Source of the DNA: Terriglobia bacterium
GTDB lineage: Bacteria; Acidobacteriota; Terriglobia; Terriglobales; Acidobacteriaceae
Direction of reading: 5' to 3'
Length of the DNA stretch: 64,000 nt
NCBI GenBank assembly: GCA_020073665.1
Contig: JAIQEU010000011.1
Coordinates: forward strand, 185,927 to 249,926
The position numbers and the translations under genes were made by a program. Under the pieces are notes generated by a model, which worked only from the letters and a program-made list of their open reading frames with translations, did no database searches and had not been told where the DNA came from. Shown piece after piece: positions 8,713-18,013 of this stretch; position 1 is the stretch's first letter; each line of letters begins with the position of its first letter.

Positions 8713-9717
8713 CTACATTCTCGTTGCCGGTTCCGGTAGCGCCTCGCCAGGCACAAATGCCTTTAGAAATTCAACGTTCCACTGCGGACGTACTTGAAAG
8801 TTCTCCACAGACGCAGGCACTACCACCGCGTCGCCCTTGGCCAGGGTCACCGGTTGCATGCCCTGTGCTTCTACCATGCCGCAGCCCTCCACCGCCACCA
8901 GGATTTGCACTGACGTCTTGCCCGACTGGTCGCGGGTAGGGAACGGGTGGGAATGCTTGAGCTCGAACATATCCACCACGAAATATGGCGCTGCGATCAG
9001 CGGTGCACGGCGATTGCCGCTGCTCCCACCCAAAGGAGAAGGCGCCGGCCGGATCACCTTGCCTGACGCCACTTTCTCTTTCACTGCCGCTAAGCCTTGC
9101 TGCAGGTGCAATTCGCGCGGACGCCCGTAATCATACAGGCGATAGGTGGTATCCGATTGTTGCTGGGTCTCCACCAGGATGGAGCCCGGCCCCAGCGTGT
9201 GCACCGTGCCTCCGGCCACGTAGATCATTTCGCCGGGGAAGATATTGATCCAGTTCAGCAGTTCTTCCGCCCGCTGATCGTGGATGGCCTGTTCCAGTTG
9301 GACTCGCGTAGCTCCCGGCTTAAGGCCCAGCGCGACCTGCGCGCCAGGCTTGGCATGAGCCACGTACCAGCATTCGGTCTTGCCCCAGGGCTGCCCCACA
9401 CCTCGCGCGGCCTCATCGTCTGGATGCACCTGGACGGAAAGTTTTTCGTGCGGAAAAAGAAACTTGAGCAACAGTGGAAAGTGGTTGGGGTCTCGCACCG
9501 CATCTCCCACCAGCACCTGGCCATATTGCGAACTCAACTCGGCCAGTGACTTCCCACTGAGCGGGCCGTTGGCGACCTTGCAATGGTCGCCCGTCAGCCA
9601 CGATTCTCCGATCTTCTCCTCGAAGTTGTGGCCGGGATAAATGGGCGACAAGTCTTCGGTGCCCCAGGGGCGAGGATCGAAGACCGGACGCATCAGGAAT
9701 GGGTAGAGTTCGCTCAT
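8713..9717 (-). CDS. manA: mannose-6-phosphate isomerase, type I
   Basis: A 334-residue cupin metalloenzyme interconverting fructose-6-phosphate and mannose-6-phosphate. It shows the N-terminal PRPWGTEDL, the zinc motif QVHPDDEAA (about 137-145), KTECWYV and the second metal region NIFPGEMIYVAGGTVHTLG (about 238). A C-terminal cupin part contains a QILVAVEGCG loop. The product is the first of three consecutive minus-strand genes that together convert fructose-6-phosphate to GDP-mannose. The start ATG 9717 has no strong ribosome-binding site. The downstream gene is separated only by a word-repeat element. Confidence 0.94.
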   Translation of the reverse strand: MSELYPFLMRPVFDPRPWGTEDLSPIYPGHNFEEKIGESWLTGDHCKVANGPLSGKSLAELSSQYGQVLVGDAVRDPNHFPLLLKFLFPHEKLSVQVHPDDEAARGVGQPWGKTECWYVAHAKPGAQVALGLKPGATRVQLEQAIHDQRAEELLNWINIFPGEMIYVAGGTVHTLGPGSILVETQQQSDTTYRLYDYGRPRELHLQQGLAAVKEKVASGKVIRPAPSPLGGSSGNRRAPLIAAPYFVVDMFELKHSHPFPTRDQSGKTSVQILVAVEGCGMVEAQGMQPVTLAKGDAVVVPASVENFQVRPQWNVEFLKAFVPGEALPEPATRM

Positions 9718-9774
9718 CCAGCAAAGATAAGGATACGCGAAAGAGCAGGTGAGCCCTCTTTGCGTTCATAAAAG

Positions 9775-9817
9775 TTGTCATCCCTCCCCTTCGGCTGCGC
9801 TCAGCTCGGGATGACAA
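9775..9817. repeat. TTGTCATCCC / GGGATGACAA inverted repeat, copy 1
   Basis: Ten-base perfect arms (9775-9784 and 9808-9817) enclose a 23-nt interior. The element lies between the aminotransferase 3' end and the isomerase 5' end. The same arms recur at 11727 and, with one mismatch, at 13033, so this is a dispersed intergenic family. Confidence 0.85.
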
Positions 9818-9850
9818 TGGAGAGATCGTGCGGGCAGCCCCGAGGTTGCC

Positions 9851-11053
9851 TTACAGTGCCCCCAGGAACTTGCGCATACGATCCAGCCCGCGGTTCAGTT
9901 CCGCCATCGAAGTGGCGTAGGAAACACGGATGTGGTCGCTGGTCCCAAAGCCCTCGCCCGGCACAGTCGCCAGGTGCACTTCCCGGAGCAGCCTCCCGGC
10001 CACGTCGGCAGCCGACTTCAAACCGCCGCGCCCGAAAAACGAGGACACGTTGGGATAAGCGTAGAACGCGCCTTCCGGCAAGGTGCACTTCACCCCGGGG
10101 ATGGAGCGGAGTCCGTTCACCACGTGATCGCGCAACTGGATGTACTCGGCCCGCATGTCCGCCACGCACTGCTGTGATCCCTTCAGCGCGGCCACTGCCG
10201 CCTTTTGCACGATGGAAGTCGGGTTCGAAGTGGACTGGCTCTGCAGCTTTTGCATGGCGCTGACAATCGGTGCCGGAGCCAGGGCATATCCCAGCCGCCA
10301 GCCGGTCATGGCGTAGGTTTTCGACAGCGAGCCCACAATCACCATGCGCTCGCGGTATTCGCGCAATGCGCCCACGGAAAAACGCTTGCCGGTGTAATTG
10401 AGGTAGACGTAGCATTCGTCGGAGATCACCCAAATGCCGCGCCGGGTCGCCAGCCGCACCACTTCCGTCAGGTCCTCCGGCGACATCACTGCGCCCGAGG
10501 GATTCGACGGCGAGTTCAAGATGATGAGCTTGGTGCGCGGCGTGATCAGGCGTTCGATCATGTCCGAGGTCACGCGGAAGCCCTGGGCCTCATCGCTCTG
10601 CAGCAGCACACATTCGCCGCCGGCGTAGCGCACGATGTCCTTGAAGGAGACCCAGTACGGCACCGGCAGGATGACTTCATCGCCGTGATCTACCAGCACC
10701 TGGATGGCATTGAACAGCGCGTGTTTGCCGCCGACGGAGGCAATCGACTCCTCGCGCCGGTAGTCGGAGTCGAAGTCCACGGCGTGGCGATGGACGACGG
10801 CGTCGCGCAGTTCGGGAGTGCCGCCCACCGCCGTGTACTTGGTGAAGTTGCCCTGGATGGCGGCAATGGCAGCGTCCTTGATGTGCTGCGGGGTGGCGAA
10901 ATGCGGCTCACCGGCGCCGAAGTCCACCACATCGATTCCCTGCGCACGCAGCTTGTCAGCTTCGGCGACTACTGCCATGGTGGCGGAGGGCTCAATACGG
11001 TTGATGCGGTCGGTGAGTTTTACTGCGGGCAAGGCTTCCGTAACTGGGGTCAT
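9851..11053 (-). CDS. aspC: aspartate aminotransferase, class I
   Basis: A 400-residue PLP enzyme of the thermophilic/AspAT-Igamma type. It has DFGAGEPHFATP near the N-terminus, LNSPSNPSGAV (about 172), SDECYVYLNY and the PLP lysine in SLSKTYAMTGWRLGYA (about 238), and ends with a FGTSDHIRVSYA arginine. It transfers amino groups between aspartate or another amino acid and 2-oxoglutarate; related enzymes may also use prephenate. Although the frame is open upstream, ATG 11053 is chosen because it overlaps the coaD stop (ATGA), which points to translational coupling with coaD, and because similarity begins just after it. Confidence 0.93.
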   Translation of the reverse strand: MTPVTEALPAVKLTDRINRIEPSATMAVVAEADKLRAQGIDVVDFGAGEPHFATPQHIKDAAIAAIQGNFTKYTAVGGTPELRDAVVHRHAVDFDSDYRREESIASVGGKHALFNAIQVLVDHGDEVILPVPYWVSFKDIVRYAGGECVLLQSDEAQGFRVTSDMIERLITPRTKLIILNSPSNPSGAVMSPEDLTEVVRLATRRGIWVISDECYVYLNYTGKRFSVGALREYRERMVIVGSLSKTYAMTGWRLGYALAPAPIVSAMQKLQSQSTSNPTSIVQKAAVAALKGSQQCVADMRAEYIQLRDHVVNGLRSIPGVKCTLPEGAFYAYPNVSSFFGRGGLKSAADVAGRLLREVHLATVPGEGFGTSDHIRVSYATSMAELNRGLDRMRKFLGAL

Positions 11054-11583
11054 GTTCGTTTTCCTGCTTTGGATTTTCTGGCGTGCTGCAGCTTGATGGC
11101 CGGGTCCCACTTCTCCTTGAGCCGTTGTTCCACGATCTCCGGTACCAGGCCTTTGACGCACCCGCCCAGACGCGCGACTTCGCGCACCAGCCGGGAGCTG
11201 AGATAAGAATACTGTTCGGCCGGCATCATGAACACGGTTTCCAGGTCGGGCTGGAGTTTGCGGTTCATCAGGGCCATTTGCAGTTCGTACTCGTAATCGC
11301 TGAGCGCGCGGATGCCGCGCAGCACGGCGCTGGCGTTGAGCTTGTTGGCGTAGTCCACGGTCAGGCCGTCGAAGGTGTCGACGCGCACGTTGTTGAAATC
11401 AGCGGTCAGGGTTTCCAGCATGTTGCGCCGCTCGGCCACGCTGAAGAGGGGGACTTTTTCCGCGTTGCGCAGAATAGCCACCACCAGTTCGTCGAAGATC
11501 TTGCTGCCCCGGTCAATCAGATCGAGGTGGCCGTTGGTGGGCGGATCGAAGGAGCCAGGGTAGATGGCGATGACTTTCTTCAA
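11050..11583 (-). CDS. coaD: phosphopantetheine adenylyltransferase
   Basis: A 177-residue enzyme of coenzyme A synthesis, joining 4'-phosphopantetheine and ATP to dephospho-CoA. The T/HxGH-type nucleotide loop GSFDPPTNGH is at residues 10-19. LRGIRALSDYEYE and the C-terminal SSRLVREVARLGG (about 130-142) are classic CoaD motifs. It starts with TTG (11583), preceded by GAGG five nucleotides upstream, as judged from the conserved KVIAIYPGSF beginning immediately after. Its last codon overlaps the aminotransferase start by the ATGA arrangement. Length is slightly above the usual 160 because of a basic C-terminal tail. Confidence 0.96.
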   Translation of the reverse strand: MKKVIAIYPGSFDPPTNGHLDLIDRGSKIFDELVVAILRNAEKVPLFSVAERRNMLETLTADFNNVRVDTFDGLTVDYANKLNASAVLRGIRALSDYEYELQMALMNRKLQPDLETVFMMPAEQYSYLSSRLVREVARLGGCVKGLVPEIVEQRLKEKWDPAIKLQHARKSKAGKRT

Positions 11584-11726
11584 TGGTCCTCTTTCGATTG
11601 CTTAGCTGGCAACAGGACTGGCTGGTGTACAGAAGATTCTAGTCGGGGGGAATAGGGGATGGCAATTTGTTTTGGGGGCGTTCCCTTTTGGGCCTACCAC
11701 TTACCATCGCGAACAGTAAACCAGCG

Positions 11727-11757
11727 TTGTCATCCCGAGCAAAACTCGGGATGACAA
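11727..11757. repeat. TTGTCATCCCGAG perfect inverted repeat, copy 2
   Basis: Thirteen-base arms (11727-11739 and 11745-11757) pair perfectly around a CAAAA loop. The element is 18 bp from the recA stop. It lacks a following T-run, so it is a terminator only in a loose sense. Confidence 0.88.
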
Positions 11758-11775
11758 ACGCAAAAGGGGTCAGAT

Positions 11776-12879
11776 TTATCGTCTGGCTGCCGGCACCTTG
11801 GCTGCCGGCTCTGGGGCGCTGGGCATGGTGGTGACCCGAGCGGTAGCGGGTGCTTGAGCGGGGGCTGCCGCAGCGGGAGCGGCGGCTGGAATCAGTCCCA
11901 ATTCTTTTCGCACTTCGGCGTCGAGCTTGGCATAGACGTCCTTGTTGTCCTTCAAGAACTGGCGCGCATTCTCGCGGCCCTGGCCAATGCGTTCGCCCTT
12001 GTAGCTGAACCAGGCGCCGGACTTCTCCAGTAAATTATGGTTCACGGCGACGTCAAGCAGGTCGCCCTCCTTGGAGATGCCTTCGCCGTACATGATGTCG
12101 AATTCGGCTTCACGGAACGGGGCGGCGACCTTGTTCTTCACCACTTTGACCTTGGTGCGCGAACCGGTCACTACGTCACCTTCCTTGATGGCGGCAATGC
12201 GGCGGATATCCACTCGCACCGAGGAGTAGAACTTCAGCGCGCGGCCGCCGGTGGTGGTCTCGGGATTGCCGAACATCACGCCGATTTTTTCGCGAATCTG
12301 GTTGATGAAAATCAGGCAGGTGCGCGACTTGGAGACCGTTCCGGTCAGCTTGCGCAACGCTTGCGACATCAGGCGGGCCTGCAGGCCCATGTGGCTGTCG
12401 CCCATCTCGCCGTCGAGTTCGGCTTTCGGTACCAGCGCCGCCACCGAGTCCACCACCAGCACGTCGATTGCGCCAGACCGCACCAGGGCTTCGGTGATTT
12501 CCAGCGCCTGCTCGCCGTAATCCGGCTGCGAGACCAGCAGGTTGTCCACGTCCACGCCGAGTTTCTTGGCGTAGGCGGGGTCGAGCGCGTGCTCGGCGTC
12601 CACAAAGGCCGCCATGCCCCCGTTCTTCTGCGCCTGGGCCACTACCTGGAGCGCGATCGTGGTCTTGCCGGAAGATTCCGGCCCGAACACTTCTACGACC
12701 CGCCCGCGCGGGAACCCGCCAACGCCCAGGGCGGCGTCGAAGGAAATGGCGCCGGTGGAGATGACTGCAATCGGCACGATCGCTTCTTTTGATCCCAGCC
12801 GCATGATCGAGCCTTTGCCAAACTGCTTTTCGATCTGGGCGAATGCCAGATCAATTGCTTTTGTCCGTTCGTCTGCCAT
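11776..12879 (-). CDS. recA: recombinase RecA
   Basis: A 367-residue DNA-dependent ATPase that drives strand exchange and LexA cleavage. The N-terminus reads [18 protein letters not shown], the Walker A is GPESSGKTT (about 65-73), and [28 protein letters not shown] and [15 protein letters not shown] are the family-specific blocks. The C-terminus is an Ala/Pro-rich tail of low complexity. ATG 12879 is chosen over upstream in-frame codons because the conserved N-terminus starts MADERTKA. The gene appears monocistronic, with its own 5' region containing a palindrome at 12922-12938. Confidence 0.98.
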   Translation of the reverse strand: MADERTKAIDLAFAQIEKQFGKGSIMRLGSKEAIVPIAVISTGAISFDAALGVGGFPRGRVVEVFGPESSGKTTIALQVVAQAQKNGGMAAFVDAEHALDPAYAKKLGVDVDNLLVSQPDYGEQALEITEALVRSGAIDVLVVDSVAALVPKAELDGEMGDSHMGLQARLMSQALRKLTGTVSKSRTCLIFINQIREKIGVMFGNPETTTGGRALKFYSSVRVDIRRIAAIKEGDVVTGSRTKVKVVKNKVAAPFREAEFDIMYGEGISKEGDLLDVAVNHNLLEKSGAWFSYKGERIGQGRENARQFLKDNKDVYAKLDAEVRKELGLIPAAAPAAAAPAQAPATARVTTMPSAPEPAAKVPAARR

Positions 12880-12921
12880 AGGAATGCCGTCCCTCGCTGA
12901 ATTTATGGGTATAAGAACCCA

Positions 12922-12938
12922 CGTAGGGTACACCTACG
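12922..12938. promoter_or_regulatory. palindrome upstream of recA, possible operator
   Basis: CGTAGG and CCTACG arms flank GTACA, centred about 50 bp before the recA start. On the recA strand it is followed by a TTATAC sequence that could serve as a -10 box. The position suits a repressor site of the SOS type, but I do not know the LexA box of this lineage, so the assignment is inference only. Confidence 0.35.
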
Positions 12939-13032
12939 GGCTGGGAGGTCGTAAGTGTCCGCTGTCACAAAGCTGTGGAAAGAATATCACGATAGCGAAG
13001 AAAAGGCGAATTACAACCCGCGTGTACCTGAC

Positions 13033-13064
13033 TTGTCATCCCGGGCTGCGCTTCGGGATGCCAA
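13033..13064. repeat. TTGTCATCCCG inverted repeat, copy 3
   Basis: Eleven-base arms at 13033-13043 and 13054-13064 pair with one mismatch around a 10-nt loop. The copy lies between the recA 5' region and the synthetase 3' end. It belongs to the family seen at 9775 and 11727. Confidence 0.8.
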
Positions 13065-13069
13065 ATTTC

Positions 13070-13102
13070 TTACGGAACAGTCTGTTTTACGGAACAGTCT
13101 GT
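13070..13102. repeat. 16-bp tandem duplication, period 17
   Basis: The 16-mer TTACGGAACAGTCTGT occurs perfectly twice, at 13070-13085 and 13087-13102, separated by one T. It is just outside the stop codon of the acyl-CoA synthetase gene. This looks like a recent local duplication. Confidence 0.85.
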
Positions 13103-13111
13103 GATTGGCGC

Positions 13112-15874
13112 CTACACCTTCAACTCCGCCCGGATGGTCCCATCCTCCATGTCCGCCTGCAAGTTGAACCCCAGTTTCTGGCAGATGGCGAGCATGTCGC
13201 GGTTCTCGGTCAGGATAGTGGAGACCACGAGTTGTACTTTCTCGTCGCGAGCTACCTCGATGAGCCGGCGATAAAGCTCGGTACCAATGCCTTGGTGCTG
13301 GCAACGGTCGTCCACCAGCACGGCCAACTCGGCCTGGTCGGAACCGCGCAGCTTGCTGAGGCGTCCAATGCCGATAATCTCCGGCGTGCCGTCCTCTCTC
13401 TTGCGCTCGAGCACCAGGGCCATCTCGCGGTCGTAGTCAATGAAGCAGATGCGAGTGAGCCGCTCGTGCGAGGTGCGCTGGCTCAGCTTCAGCGGCTGGA
13501 AGTAGCGCAGGTACACGGTGCGGTCCGACAGCGCCTGATGCAATCTGATCAACAACGGCTCGTCCTCGGGACGGATGGGACGAATCGTCGTCTCTTCCCC
13601 GCTCTTCATGGTCCACGGCTTGACGTACTGCGTGGGATAGGGGCGGATCGCCAGCCGAGGCAGGGTTTCCGGCTTCACCTCAGGGCCGTAGACCACGACC
13701 CGCGCATCCAGCGCCAGCAAACGCTCGGGCGAAGCCAGCAACGGATTGATGTCGATTTCGCGAATCCAGGGCTGCTCCACCAGCAGTTGGCTGAAGCGCA
13801 CCAGCAGCTCTTCCAGCGCAGCCAGGTCCACGGCCTTTCGCCCGCGCACCCCCTGCAGTGCGGCGAACACCTTGGTCCGGTCCATCAGACGGCGTGCCAG
13901 CGTGGTGTTCAGCGGCGGCAGGGCGAGGGCACGGTCCTGGAACACTTCCACCAATTGCCCGCCGGAGCCGAACAGCAGCACCGGCCCAAATTGGGGATCG
14001 ACACTCGAGCCCACGATGAGCTCATAACCATCCAGCTTGACCATGGGCTGAACGGTGACGCCTAGGAAATGTTCGGGGCCGGCCTTCTCTGCGACCGAAC
14101 GCCGTATCTCGCGATACGCTGCGCCCACTGCATCGGCGTCGCGCAAGTTGAGTTGCACTCCACCTACGTCGGTCTTGTGGGTGATGGTCTCGGAGAACAA
14201 TTTCAGCACAACCGGGTAGCCGATCTCGCCCGCTTGCTCGACGGCTTCAGCTTCCGTGGTAGCCGTCACGGTGGGCACAGTGGGGATGCCATAGGTCGCC
14301 AGTAGTTGCTTCGATTCCACTTCGGTGAGGACGGTGCGCCCCGCCTGGCGTGCCCGGGCGACGATGCGCTCGGCCAGGGTGCGGTTTGGGCCTTCCTCGG
14401 CCTCCGCGCGCAGCACCGGCGTCTCATACAAGGTGCGCAGGCGATCGCTGTACCGCCACATGTAGCAGAAGACCCGGGCCGCGGTGTCGGGAAAGGGGAA
14501 GGTGGGAATCCCTGCCCGGTTGAGGATGTCGCGCCCTGCGGCTACGTCGGCTCCGCCCATCCAACTGGCAAGGACCGGCTTGCCTGTGGTCTGCGCGTAA
14601 GCCTTCAGGTGTTCGGCGGTCTGCGTCGGCTCGGCCATGCCTTGCGGGCAGATGATCGCCAGCAGGCCGTCGACGTTGGGGTCGTGGGCGGCGATATCGA
14701 CCACCTTGGTGTACTTGTCGGGCAGCGCATCCCCCAGAATGTCGATGGGATTGTTGTGGCTCCAGTGCGGGGGCAACAACTGGTTGAGTTGTTCCATCGA
14801 GTTGGGGGAAAGCTCGGCGAGTTGACCCTCGCTGAAAATCAGCGAATCGGCCGCCAGAACGCCCGGCCCGCCGGCATTGGTCACAATGGCCAATCGCGGT
14901 CCCCGCGGACGCGGCTGCTTGGATAGCACATCGGCCATATAGAAGAGGTCGGCAATCGTGTTTACCCGCAGCACGCCACAGCGCCGGAACGCTGCCTCCA
15001 GGACTTCGTCGCTGCCGGTCAGCGCCCCGGTATGCGACGCCGCGGCATGGGCAGCGGCGTCCGTGCGTCCAGCCTTGATCACGATGATGGGCTTGTTCAG
15101 CGAGACTTCGCGCGCCGCGGAGAGGAATGAGCGCGCGTCGCCCACGGACTCCATGTACATCACGATGCTGTGGGTGCGGGGATCATTGCCCAGGTAGTCG
15201 ATCAGGTCGCCCCAACCCACGTCGAGCATGGAGCCCACGGAAACAAAAGCGCTGAACCCGACCATTTCCTTCTGGCACCAGTCCAGGATGGCCGTACACA
15301 GCGCGCCGCTCTGACTGATGAAGGCCACGTTGCCCGGCCGAGCGATGTTGGAGCCGAAAGTCGCATTCAAGCCGCTGAGAGGGTTCATTACCCCGAGGCA
15401 GTTGGGACCGATCAGGCGCATGCCGCTGCCCTGCATGCGCTCCAGGATCTGGCGCTCCAGTTCTTTGCCCTTTTCGCCGTGCTCTTTGAAGCCGGCGGAG
15501 ATGACGATGCAGCCGGGCACCCCGGCTTCCACGCACTCCGTAATCACATCGGGCACGGTGGCTGCGGGCGTCACTACCACGGCCAGATCCACCTGCTCGG
15601 GGATATCTCCAATTCGCTTATATGCCTTGATACCGAGCACACTAGTGCGCTTGTCGCTGACCGGGTAAACCGTGCCGCCAAAGGGGCTGCTGACCAGGCT
15701 CCAGAGCACGGCCCGGCCGATGCTGCCCGGCCGCTCGCTGGCGCCAATGACGGCGACGCTGTGGGGCGCGAAGATGGCGTCCAGAGGCTGGCGCTCGGAG
15801 TGCAGCACATCGTGGGCGCGATCATGGCTGGGCTTCGACTTGCTCACTTTGCTGGCTGGCTTGGCGGTACTCAT
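13112..15874 (-). CDS. ADP-forming acyl-CoA synthetase fused to GNAT acetyltransferase (Pat/acetate-CoA ligase-like)
   Basis: A 920-residue multidomain protein. Order: CoA-binding Rossmann domain ([18 protein letters not shown], about residues 30-50), succinyl-CoA ligase-like flavodoxin domains with ISQSGAL and SHTGAL (His near 280), an ATP-grasp domain ([20 protein letters not shown]), and a C-terminal GNAT domain from about residue 760 (acetyl-CoA loop [15 protein letters not shown]). The NDP-forming synthetase plus GNAT architecture is that of protein lysine acetyltransferase PatZ/Pat, which tunes acetyl-CoA synthetase, and of ADP-forming acetate-CoA ligases. Whether the synthetase half is catalytic here cannot be decided by eye. 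ATG 15874 has AGGGG six bases upstream and is preferred to an upstream in-frame start. Confidence 0.93.
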   Translation of the reverse strand: MSTAKPASKVSKSKPSHDRAHDVLHSERQPLDAIFAPHSVAVIGASERPGSIGRAVLWSLVSSPFGGTVYPVSDKRTSVLGIKAYKRIGDIPEQVDLAVVVTPAATVPDVITECVEAGVPGCIVISAGFKEHGEKGKELERQILERMQGSGMRLIGPNCLGVMNPLSGLNATFGSNIARPGNVAFISQSGALCTAILDWCQKEMVGFSAFVSVGSMLDVGWGDLIDYLGNDPRTHSIVMYMESVGDARSFLSAAREVSLNKPIIVIKAGRTDAAAHAAASHTGALTGSDEVLEAAFRRCGVLRVNTIADLFYMADVLSKQPRPRGPRLAIVTNAGGPGVLAADSLIFSEGQLAELSPNSMEQLNQLLPPHWSHNNPIDILGDALPDKYTKVVDIAAHDPNVDGLLAIICPQGMAEPTQTAEHLKAYAQTTGKPVLASWMGGADVAAGRDILNRAGIPTFPFPDTAARVFCYMWRYSDRLRTLYETPVLRAEAEEGPNRTLAERIVARARQAGRTVLTEVESKQLLATYGIPTVPTVTATTEAEAVEQAGEIGYPVVLKLFSETITHKTDVGGVQLNLRDADAVGAAYREIRRSVAEKAGPEHFLGVTVQPMVKLDGYELIVGSSVDPQFGPVLLFGSGGQLVEVFQDRALALPPLNTTLARRLMDRTKVFAALQGVRGRKAVDLAALEELLVRFSQLLVEQPWIREIDINPLLASPERLLALDARVVVYGPEVKPETLPRLAIRPYPTQYVKPWTMKSGEETTIRPIRPEDEPLLIRLHQALSDRTVYLRYFQPLKLSQRTSHERLTRICFIDYDREMALVLERKREDGTPEIIGIGRLSKLRGSDQAELAVLVDDRCQHQGIGTELYRRLIEVARDEKVQLVVSTILTENRDMLAICQKLGFNLQADMEDGTIRAELKV

Positions 15875-16134
15875 AAGCCCCTTAAGTCTACCCTGCGTAC
15901 CAACCGTGGTCTGTGATGGACAACACAGGGGTATTTCCGGCGGTCGGGCGTCTGCGGGATTAGCACAATGTTTCGGTGCATGTTTCTGCTCGCCACCCGC
16001 GGCATTTTCCACTTGGGGGCGGGAACGTACTTAGCATACAATTCCTCCCCACCGGGACAACCCTGCTGGGGAAAACACCTCAAAAGGCAGTGCGTCCTGC
16101 GTATTCTGATCGATTCCACAAGGAGATTTCAGGC

Positions 16135-16371
16135 ATGAAAAAGCTGCTCACGCTGTTGTTTGCTGCTGCCCTGACCCTGTCGTTGTCCTCGGTATCCTTT
16201 GCCCAGGACAGCACCGGCATGGACAAGGACAAGGACAAAGACAAGAAGGAAATGAAGAAGGACACCAAGGCCGACAAGAAGACCGCCAAGAAAGACAAGA
16301 AAAAGACAGACAAGAAAGACGACATGAAGAAAGACGATATGAAGAAGGACGACAAGGGCGAAATGAAATAG
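16135..16371 (+). CDS. secreted lysine/aspartate-rich small protein
   Basis: The 78-residue product has a clear signal peptide (MKKLLTLLFAAALTLSLSSV, cleavage probably after SFAQ). A highly charged, low-complexity tail follows, made of KD, KK and DDMKK repeats with scarcely any other residues. The start at ATG 16135 carries a good ribosome-binding site, AAGGAG, about 10 nt upstream. A hairpin terminator follows the stop. Comparable short KD-rich exported proteins are frequent in acidobacteria but their role is unknown; a disordered periplasmic polyelectrolyte or metal-binding protein is possible. No domain can be named. Confidence 0.85.
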   Translation: MKKLLTLLFAAALTLSLSSVSFAQDSTGMDKDKDKDKKEMKKDTKADKKTAKKDKKKTDKKDDMKKDDMKKDDKGEMK

Positions 16372-16401
16372 CCTGTCGCGGCCCAGCCATACGACTTACG
16401 A

Positions 16402-16434
16402 ACGCCCTGGCAGTAAGCTGGGGCGTCTTGTTTT
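16402..16434 (+). terminator. rho-independent terminator after the KD-rich gene
   Basis: Arms ACGCCCTGGC and GCTGGGGCGT pair with one mismatch around AGTAA and are followed by CTTGTTTT. It lies 30 bp downstream of the KD-rich gene's stop codon. Confidence 0.7.
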
Positions 16435-16606
16435 GCGTCCGAAATCGGCTCCGGCCCACGCCGGGAGCGAGGTTCCGCAAAATTTCCCGCTGGCCATCAC
16501 CGGTCCCCGTAGTAAAATTCCCCCATTGATCCTGCCTTCGGGCAGTGTGGGGTAAGACGTGGCGCCTGCCTGGCCACGAGGTTCCCGACCTTTGGGAGGC
16601 TTTTCG

Positions 16607-16762
16607 ATGGAGCAACGGGCCCCTGGCGATTCCTCGGCATCCGCAACCAAGCAACCGCAGCATGAAGGCCGTAACGTCTGGGTTTTGACGGCCTACGGTA
16701 TTTCCGGACTGGCACTATTTGGCGTGCTGGCGTATTACTTCTCGGCCTACATCACTCGTTAG
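16607..16762 (+). CDS. single-helix small membrane protein
   Basis: A 51-residue protein from ATG 16607, preceded by a strong GGGAGG eight nucleotides upstream. Residues 1-24 are polar (MEQRAPGDSS...), and residues 26-47 form one transmembrane helix ending in YYFSAYITR. The in-frame sequence upstream is open, but the ribosome-binding site decides the start. It stands alone between the KD-rich secreted protein gene and purM. No recognised family; it resembles the short anchored accessory peptides of respiratory or transport complexes, though nothing nearby identifies a partner. Confidence 0.75.
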   Translation: MEQRAPGDSSASATKQPQHEGRNVWVLTAYGISGLALFGVLAYYFSAYITR

Positions 16763-16956
16763 GGCGGTGGCTGTGCCGGCGGCGCGGGCCCCTTTCGCCC
16801 GCGTGAGCCCATCCGAGGTGTCCTCGCCGTACAATTCCGCGAAATGAGTCGAAGGCGCTGCTTCCTGCCCCAGACTTCGAACGTGCTACAATTACCCGCG
16901 CTTAAAACATTTCTTCCATTAAACTTCCCCATTTTCTTAGATACGGACTGATTCCA

Positions 16957-18009
16957 GTGGCCCACGACCCCACCAAAGATGCCACCATCACCTACGCCGA
17001 CGCCGGCGTGGATATAGATCGCGCCAATCGCACCAAGAAACGTATCAAATATCTGGCCCATAAGACCTTTACCCGAGGCGTGTTAAGCGAAATCGGCGGC
17101 TTCGGCGGATTGTTCGCGGTGGACAAGGCCAAATATCTCGACCCGGTACTGGTTTCGAGCGTGGACGGGGTGGGCACCAAGCTGAAAGTCGCCTTCGAGA
17201 TGAACGTGCACCACACTATTGGCGCTGACTTGGTGAACCACTGCGTGAACGACATCGCCGTGCAGGGAGCGACGCCGCTGTTTTTCATGGATTACCTGGC
17301 CACCGGGAAACTCGATCCGGAAGTCGCCGAACGGGTGGTGGAAGGGTTGGCCGAAGCCTGCAAGCACAATGGCTGCGCCCTGATCGGCGGCGAGACCGCC
17401 GAGATGCCCGGCTTTTACCCGGAAGGCGAATACGATCTAGCGGGATTTATTGTCGGCGTGGTGGAACGCGACCGCATTATCACCGGCAAGGCGGTGGAGA
17501 TCGGGGACGTGGTGTTGGGCCTGGCATCGAACGGGCTGCACACCAACGGCTATTCGCTCGCCCGCAAGCTGCTGTTCGAGGTCGCCCACTACACGCCGGA
17601 GTCCTACGTAAACGAGCTCAAAGGAAAAGTCGGCAACGAACTGATGCGTACCCACAAGAGCTACTGGCCAGCCATCAAGCGGCTGGTGGATGGCGAGTGC
17701 GTCTCGGCCATGGCCCACATCACCGGCGGCGGAATCACCGAGAACCTGCCGCGTGTGCTGCCCCGCGGCACCGCGGCGGTGATTGAAATGGGATCGTGGC
17801 AGGTGCCTCCCATCTTCGAGCACATGCAAACCCTGGGCAACGTTCCGCAAGACGAGATGCTGCGCACCTTCAACATGGGACTGGGGATGCTGCTGGTGGT
17901 GCCATCCAAGAAGTTCAAGAAAGCTCACACGGTGCTGGAGCGGGCGGGGGAGAAGCCGTTTACCGTGGGGCGGATCGTGAAGGGCGAGCGGAAGGTGATG
18001 TACACGTAA
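16957..18009 (+). CDS. purM: phosphoribosylformylglycinamidine cyclo-ligase (AIR synthetase)
   Basis: A 350-residue enzyme of purine synthesis that closes FGAM to AIR with ATP. Family blocks seen are TYADAGVDID, LVSSVDGVGTKLKVAFE, NDIAVQGATPLFFMDY, LIGGETAEMPGFY and HITGGGITENLPRVLP. The start is GTG at 16957 (reading VAHDPTKDAT). The 3' end is only 4 bp from the convergent thyX stop. It is not in a purine operon; purH is about 8 kb downstream as a separate unit, so the pathway is dispersed as in many acidobacteria. Confidence 0.97.
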   Translation: MAHDPTKDATITYADAGVDIDRANRTKKRIKYLAHKTFTRGVLSEIGGFGGLFAVDKAKYLDPVLVSSVDGVGTKLKVAFEMNVHHTIGADLVNHCVNDIAVQGATPLFFMDYLATGKLDPEVAERVVEGLAEACKHNGCALIGGETAEMPGFYPEGEYDLAGFIVGVVERDRIITGKAVEIGDVVLGLASNGLHTNGYSLARKLLFEVAHYTPESYVNELKGKVGNELMRTHKSYWPAIKRLVDGECVSAMAHITGGGITENLPRVLPRGTAAVIEMGSWQVPPIFEHMQTLGNVPQDEMLRTFNMGLGMLLVVPSKKFKKAHTVLERAGEKPFTVGRIVKGERKVMYT

Positions 18010-18013
18010 GCGG

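Noticed and set aside
12614..14065. A 483-codon plus-strand frame opposite recA and the acyl-CoA synthetase
   Set aside because: Both opposite genes are unmistakable; this frame includes the repeat region and has no family features.
16213..16371. DNA tandem repeat of its own in the KD-rich gene
   Set aside because: The GACAAG and AAGAAA periodicity follows from the Lys/Asp codons of the protein and needs no separate explanation.
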